A stretch of DNA of 8,292 bases, from positions 1 through 8,292 of the forward strand of contig CALMGA010000468.1 of assembly GCA_937863205.1 (NCBI GenBank), written 5' to 3'. The position numbers and the translations under genes were made by a program. Each line of letters opens with the position of its first letter. Position 1 is the first letter of the stretch. Origin of the DNA: an uncultured Beijerinckiaceae bacterium (GTDB taxonomy: Bacteria; Pseudomonadota; Alphaproteobacteria; Rhizobiales; Beijerinckiaceae). Of the stretch, positions 6,698-8,292 are shown one piece after another. The notes under the pieces were generated by a model. That model saw only the letters and a program-made list of their open reading frames with translations, searched no databases and had not been told where the DNA came from.

Positions 6698-6712
6698 CCG
6701 GCGACGCGCCGG
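6698..6712 (+). other. Small GC-rich hairpin between DUF2946-like and barrel genes
   Basis: CCGGCG (6698-6703) and CGCCGG (6707-6712) can form a six-base-pair stem with a three-base loop. It ends 18 bases before the AAGGAA ribosome binding site of the next gene. No T-run follows, so it is not an obvious terminator; it may be an RNA processing or stability element within the operon, or chance in GC-rich DNA. Confidence 0.25.
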
Positions 6713-6743
6713 CCTGCCTGCTCGTCTTCAAAGGAAACCTCCG

Positions 6744-7727
6744 ATGTCCATCCGTTTCCGGGTTCACCCGTGGCGCGCCTTCGCGGCGGCCGTGACCGTC
6801 CTGCCGCCACTTGCATTCAGTCCAGCAGCGCACGCCCACACCATCGTCGGCAACCGGGTCTTCCCCGCGACGCTGACCATCGACGATCCCGGCGTCAACG
6901 ACGAGTTGGCGCTGCCGACCTTCTCCCTTCTCACAGCCCAGAACCCCGACGGCACGGCCGGGCCGACGCAGTTCATGCTGGGGGCTGAGCTGCAGAAGAC
7001 GATCACGGCCGACCTGTCGATCTCGATCGGCTCGGCCGGCGTGACCTTCCAGCGCAACCCGCGCGCCACCGGCCTTTCCAACATCGAAACGGAGCTGAAG
7101 TACGTCTTCTTCCAGAGCCCCGAACACGAGTTCATCGTGTCGGGCGCCGTCAACGTCGAGATCGGCGGCACCGGCAGTTCACAGAACTCCGCCCTGCCGG
7201 CCGACCCTTTCTCGACCGTGACGCCGCTGGCCTTCGCCGGCAAAGGCTTCGGCGACTCCTCCATCGAGGCGCTGCGGCCCTTCGCGGTCACGGGGCAGGT
7301 CGGCTACGCCATCCCTACCGCGTCGAGCAACGCCGACGGCAGCCTCAACCCGACCTTCCTCACCTACGGCGGCTCGATCCAATACAGCCTGCTGTACCGC
7401 AACGCCTTCGTGAAGGAGGTGCCGGAGCTGTTGCGCAACCTGATCCCGGCCTTTGAGGGCGTGTTCAGCACGCCGGTCGCCAACATCGCCCATGGCGACC
7501 CCAGCGATTTCTCCCCGCACGATACCACGGGGGTGGTCGGCCCCTCGCTGTACTACGTCGGCCGCAACTTCGAGGTCGGCGTGATGGCGCAGGTGCCGAT
7601 CAATCCGACCAGTGGGCACCATCCCGGCGTGCTCGCCATCGTTGATTTCTTCCTCGACGACATCGCCCCCGACACGATCGGCAAACCCTTGTTCGGGGCG
7701 CCGCAGTCCCGCTCCGTCAACCGATGA
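6744..7727 (+). CDS. Putative outer-membrane beta-barrel protein of a copper operon
   Basis: The 327-residue protein starts with a Sec signal ending in SPAAHA, with a standard AxA site that leaves His32 (HTIVGNR) as the mature N-terminus. The rest has no long hydrophobic helix but many alternating strands and glycine/aromatic turns, for example LSISIGSAGVTFQRN (91-105), FIVSGAVNVEIGG (130-142), SIQYSLLYRN (211-220) and FEVGVMAQVPIN (276-287). This is the texture of an outer-membrane barrel, perhaps related to the broad PF13557-type 'transporter' families. Function is not established. It lies between the DUF2946-like and CopC genes and overlaps copC by ATGA if the upstream copC start is used, so copper transport or sensing at the outer membrane is a fair guess. 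AAGGAA (6731-6736) stands seven bases before ATG 6744. Confidence 0.75.
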   Translation: MSIRFRVHPWRAFAAAVTVLPPLAFSPAAHAHTIVGNRVFPATLTIDDPGVNDELALPTFSLLTAQNPDGTAGPTQFMLGAELQKTITADLSISIGSAGVTFQRNPRATGLSNIETELKYVFFQSPEHEFIVSGAVNVEIGGTGSSQNSALPADPFSTVTPLAFAGKGFGDSSIEALRPFAVTGQVGYAIPTASSNADGSLNPTFLTYGGSIQYSLLYRNAFVKEVPELLRNLIPAFEGVFSTPVANIAHGDPSDFSPHDTTGVVGPSLYYVGRNFEVGVMAQVPINPTSGHHPGVLAIVDFFLDDIAPDTIGKPLFGAPQSRSVNR

Positions 7728-7738
7728 GGATCCGACCG

Positions 7739-8110
7739 ATGACATCCACCAACGCGAAGCGCGTCGCCTCGCTTTCGCTCGCGACGCTCGGCGTGCTGGC
7801 GCCCATCGCCGCGCATGCGCACGCCTTTCTCGACCATGCGACGCCCGGCGTCGGCGCCACCGTCGGCACCTCGCCGAGCGACCTCGAACTGAGTTTCACC
7901 CAGAACGTGGTGGTGGCGCTGTCGAGCGTCAGCGTGGCGGGGGCTGACGGCGCCGTCCCCATCTCGAAACCGACCGCTGCGATCCCCGACACGCTGCGCG
8001 TCCACCTCACGCGCGCTCTGCCGCCTGGCACCTATACCGTGACCTGGCGCGTGGTGTCGGTCGACACGCACCCCACCTCGGGAAGCTTCAGGTTCACCGT
8101 GCGGCGCTGA
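7739..8110 (+). CDS. copC: CopC periplasmic copper-binding protein
   Basis: The 123-residue precursor has a signal peptide ending APIAAHA, leaving His28 as the first mature residue: HAFLDHATPGVGATVGTSP. CopC binds Cu(II) through that N-terminal His plus an Asp and a His of a DxH motif, here VVSVDTHPTSGSFRFTV (105-121) with Asp109 and His111. The mature chain of about 96 residues fits the single immunoglobulin-like CopC domain. It contains no Met at all, so the Met-rich Cu(I) site of Pseudomonas CopC is missing and only the Cu(II) site remains. An in-frame ATG at 7724 overlaps the upstream stop (ATGA), but ATG 7739 is preferred because GAGGA lies eight bases before it and gives a better signal peptide. 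No copD partner follows before the repeats. Confidence 0.93.
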   Translation: MTSTNAKRVASLSLATLGVLAPIAAHAHAFLDHATPGVGATVGTSPSDLELSFTQNVVVALSSVSVAGADGAVPISKPTAAIPDTLRVHLTRALPPGTYTVTWRVVSVDTHPTSGSFRFTVRR

Positions 8111-8130
8111 GCCACCGGAGCACCGGACCC

Positions 8131-8148
8131 AACACCGGATCCGGTGTT
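8131..8148. repeat. Perfect 18-base palindrome downstream of copC
   Basis: AACACCGGATCCGGTGTT is self-complementary over its full length and begins 20 bases after the copC stop. It could form a strong hairpin in the 3' end of the copper mRNA, acting as a stabiliser or weak terminator, but there is no T-run. CACCGGA also occurs twice just before it (8114-8120 and 8121-8127). Confidence 0.6.
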
Positions 8149-8150
8149 CT

Positions 8151-8189
8151 AGAGCATCGGACCCTGAAACGGGTCCGGTCCGATGCTCT
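8151..8189. repeat. 13-base inverted repeat, edge of the palindromic repeat array
   Basis: AGAGCATCGGACC (8151-8163) is perfectly inverted as GGTCCGATGCTCT (8177-8189) around a 13-base spacer; the inner GGACCC (8159-8164) and GGGTCC (8171-8176) offer an alternative stem. The right arm is also the start of the 62-base tandem unit, so this is the mirror-image end of the repeat cluster. Confidence 0.75.
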
Positions 8190-8292
8190 AACCTGTTGTG
8201 TCGCATCGGATTTATCCGAAAACCGCTGCGCACTTTTCGGTCCGATGCTCTAACCTATTGTGTCGCATCGGATTTATCCGAAAACCGCTGCG
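8177..8292. repeat. Tandem palindromic intergenic repeats, period 62 bases, reaching the right edge
   Basis: A 54-base block at 8177-8230 recurs at 8239-8292 with one difference (CCTG versus CCTA), joined by CACTTTTC, so the period is 62. Within a unit, GCATCGGA (8203-8210) pairs with TCCGATGC (8241-8248) and CCGAAAA (8216-8222) pairs with TTTTCGG (8234-8240), giving a 15-pair hairpin with a five-base bulge and a GC-rich loop. Such units resemble the extragenic palindromes scattered through Hyphomicrobiales genomes. The second unit is cut by the window end, so the copy number is unknown. Confidence 0.85.

Noticed and set aside
8111..8292. CRISPR array
   Set aside because: The repeated units are palindromic with an 8-base, non-variable junction rather than unique spacers of even length.

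Overview
The window is high-GC DNA from a Gram-negative bacterium, most likely an alphaproteobacterium of the Hyphomicrobiales (Rhizobiales). The pointers are a back-to-back argH/tlpA pair, a bolA-grxD pair, and hairpin-forming intergenic repeats of the 'GCATCGGA...TCCGATGC' kind that I recall from that order. The species cannot be fixed from the sequence.

Positions 1-1782 (minus strand) hold argH (argininosuccinate lyase, last step of arginine synthesis). It is coupled by an ATGA overlap to a lipoprotein with a GH25 lysozyme domain that runs off the left edge. Thirty bases upstream of argH, tlpA (membrane-anchored periplasmic thioredoxin) starts on the plus strand. Its stop lies two bases from the stop of the next minus-strand gene.

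Positions 2553-3694 (minus strand) look like one operon: a BolA-family protein, the CGFS monothiol glutaredoxin GrxD and a YmdB-type macro-domain protein. BolA and GrxD are known to form [2Fe-2S] complexes. The macro protein has Ser where the family normally has the adenine-binding Asp.

Positions 3695-4066 are a 372-base divergent intergenic region with several inverted repeats. To its right, on the plus strand, lie a small lipoprotein of unknown function (probably truncated by an in-frame TAA) and a FUSC-like multi-spanning membrane protein.

Positions 5834-6323 contain no intact gene. They hold a decayed C-terminal piece of an IS5-type transposase, followed by inverted repeats that may control the next genes.

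Positions 6324-8110 (plus strand) form a probable copper-handling operon: a secreted Cys/His-rich DUF2946-like protein, a putative outer-membrane beta-barrel protein and CopC. The last two are both predicted to mature to an N-terminal histidine, the residue CopC uses to bind Cu(II). No copD follows within the window.

Positions 8111-8292 are non-coding and consist of a perfect 18-base palindrome and a 62-base-period array of palindromic repeats that reaches the right edge.
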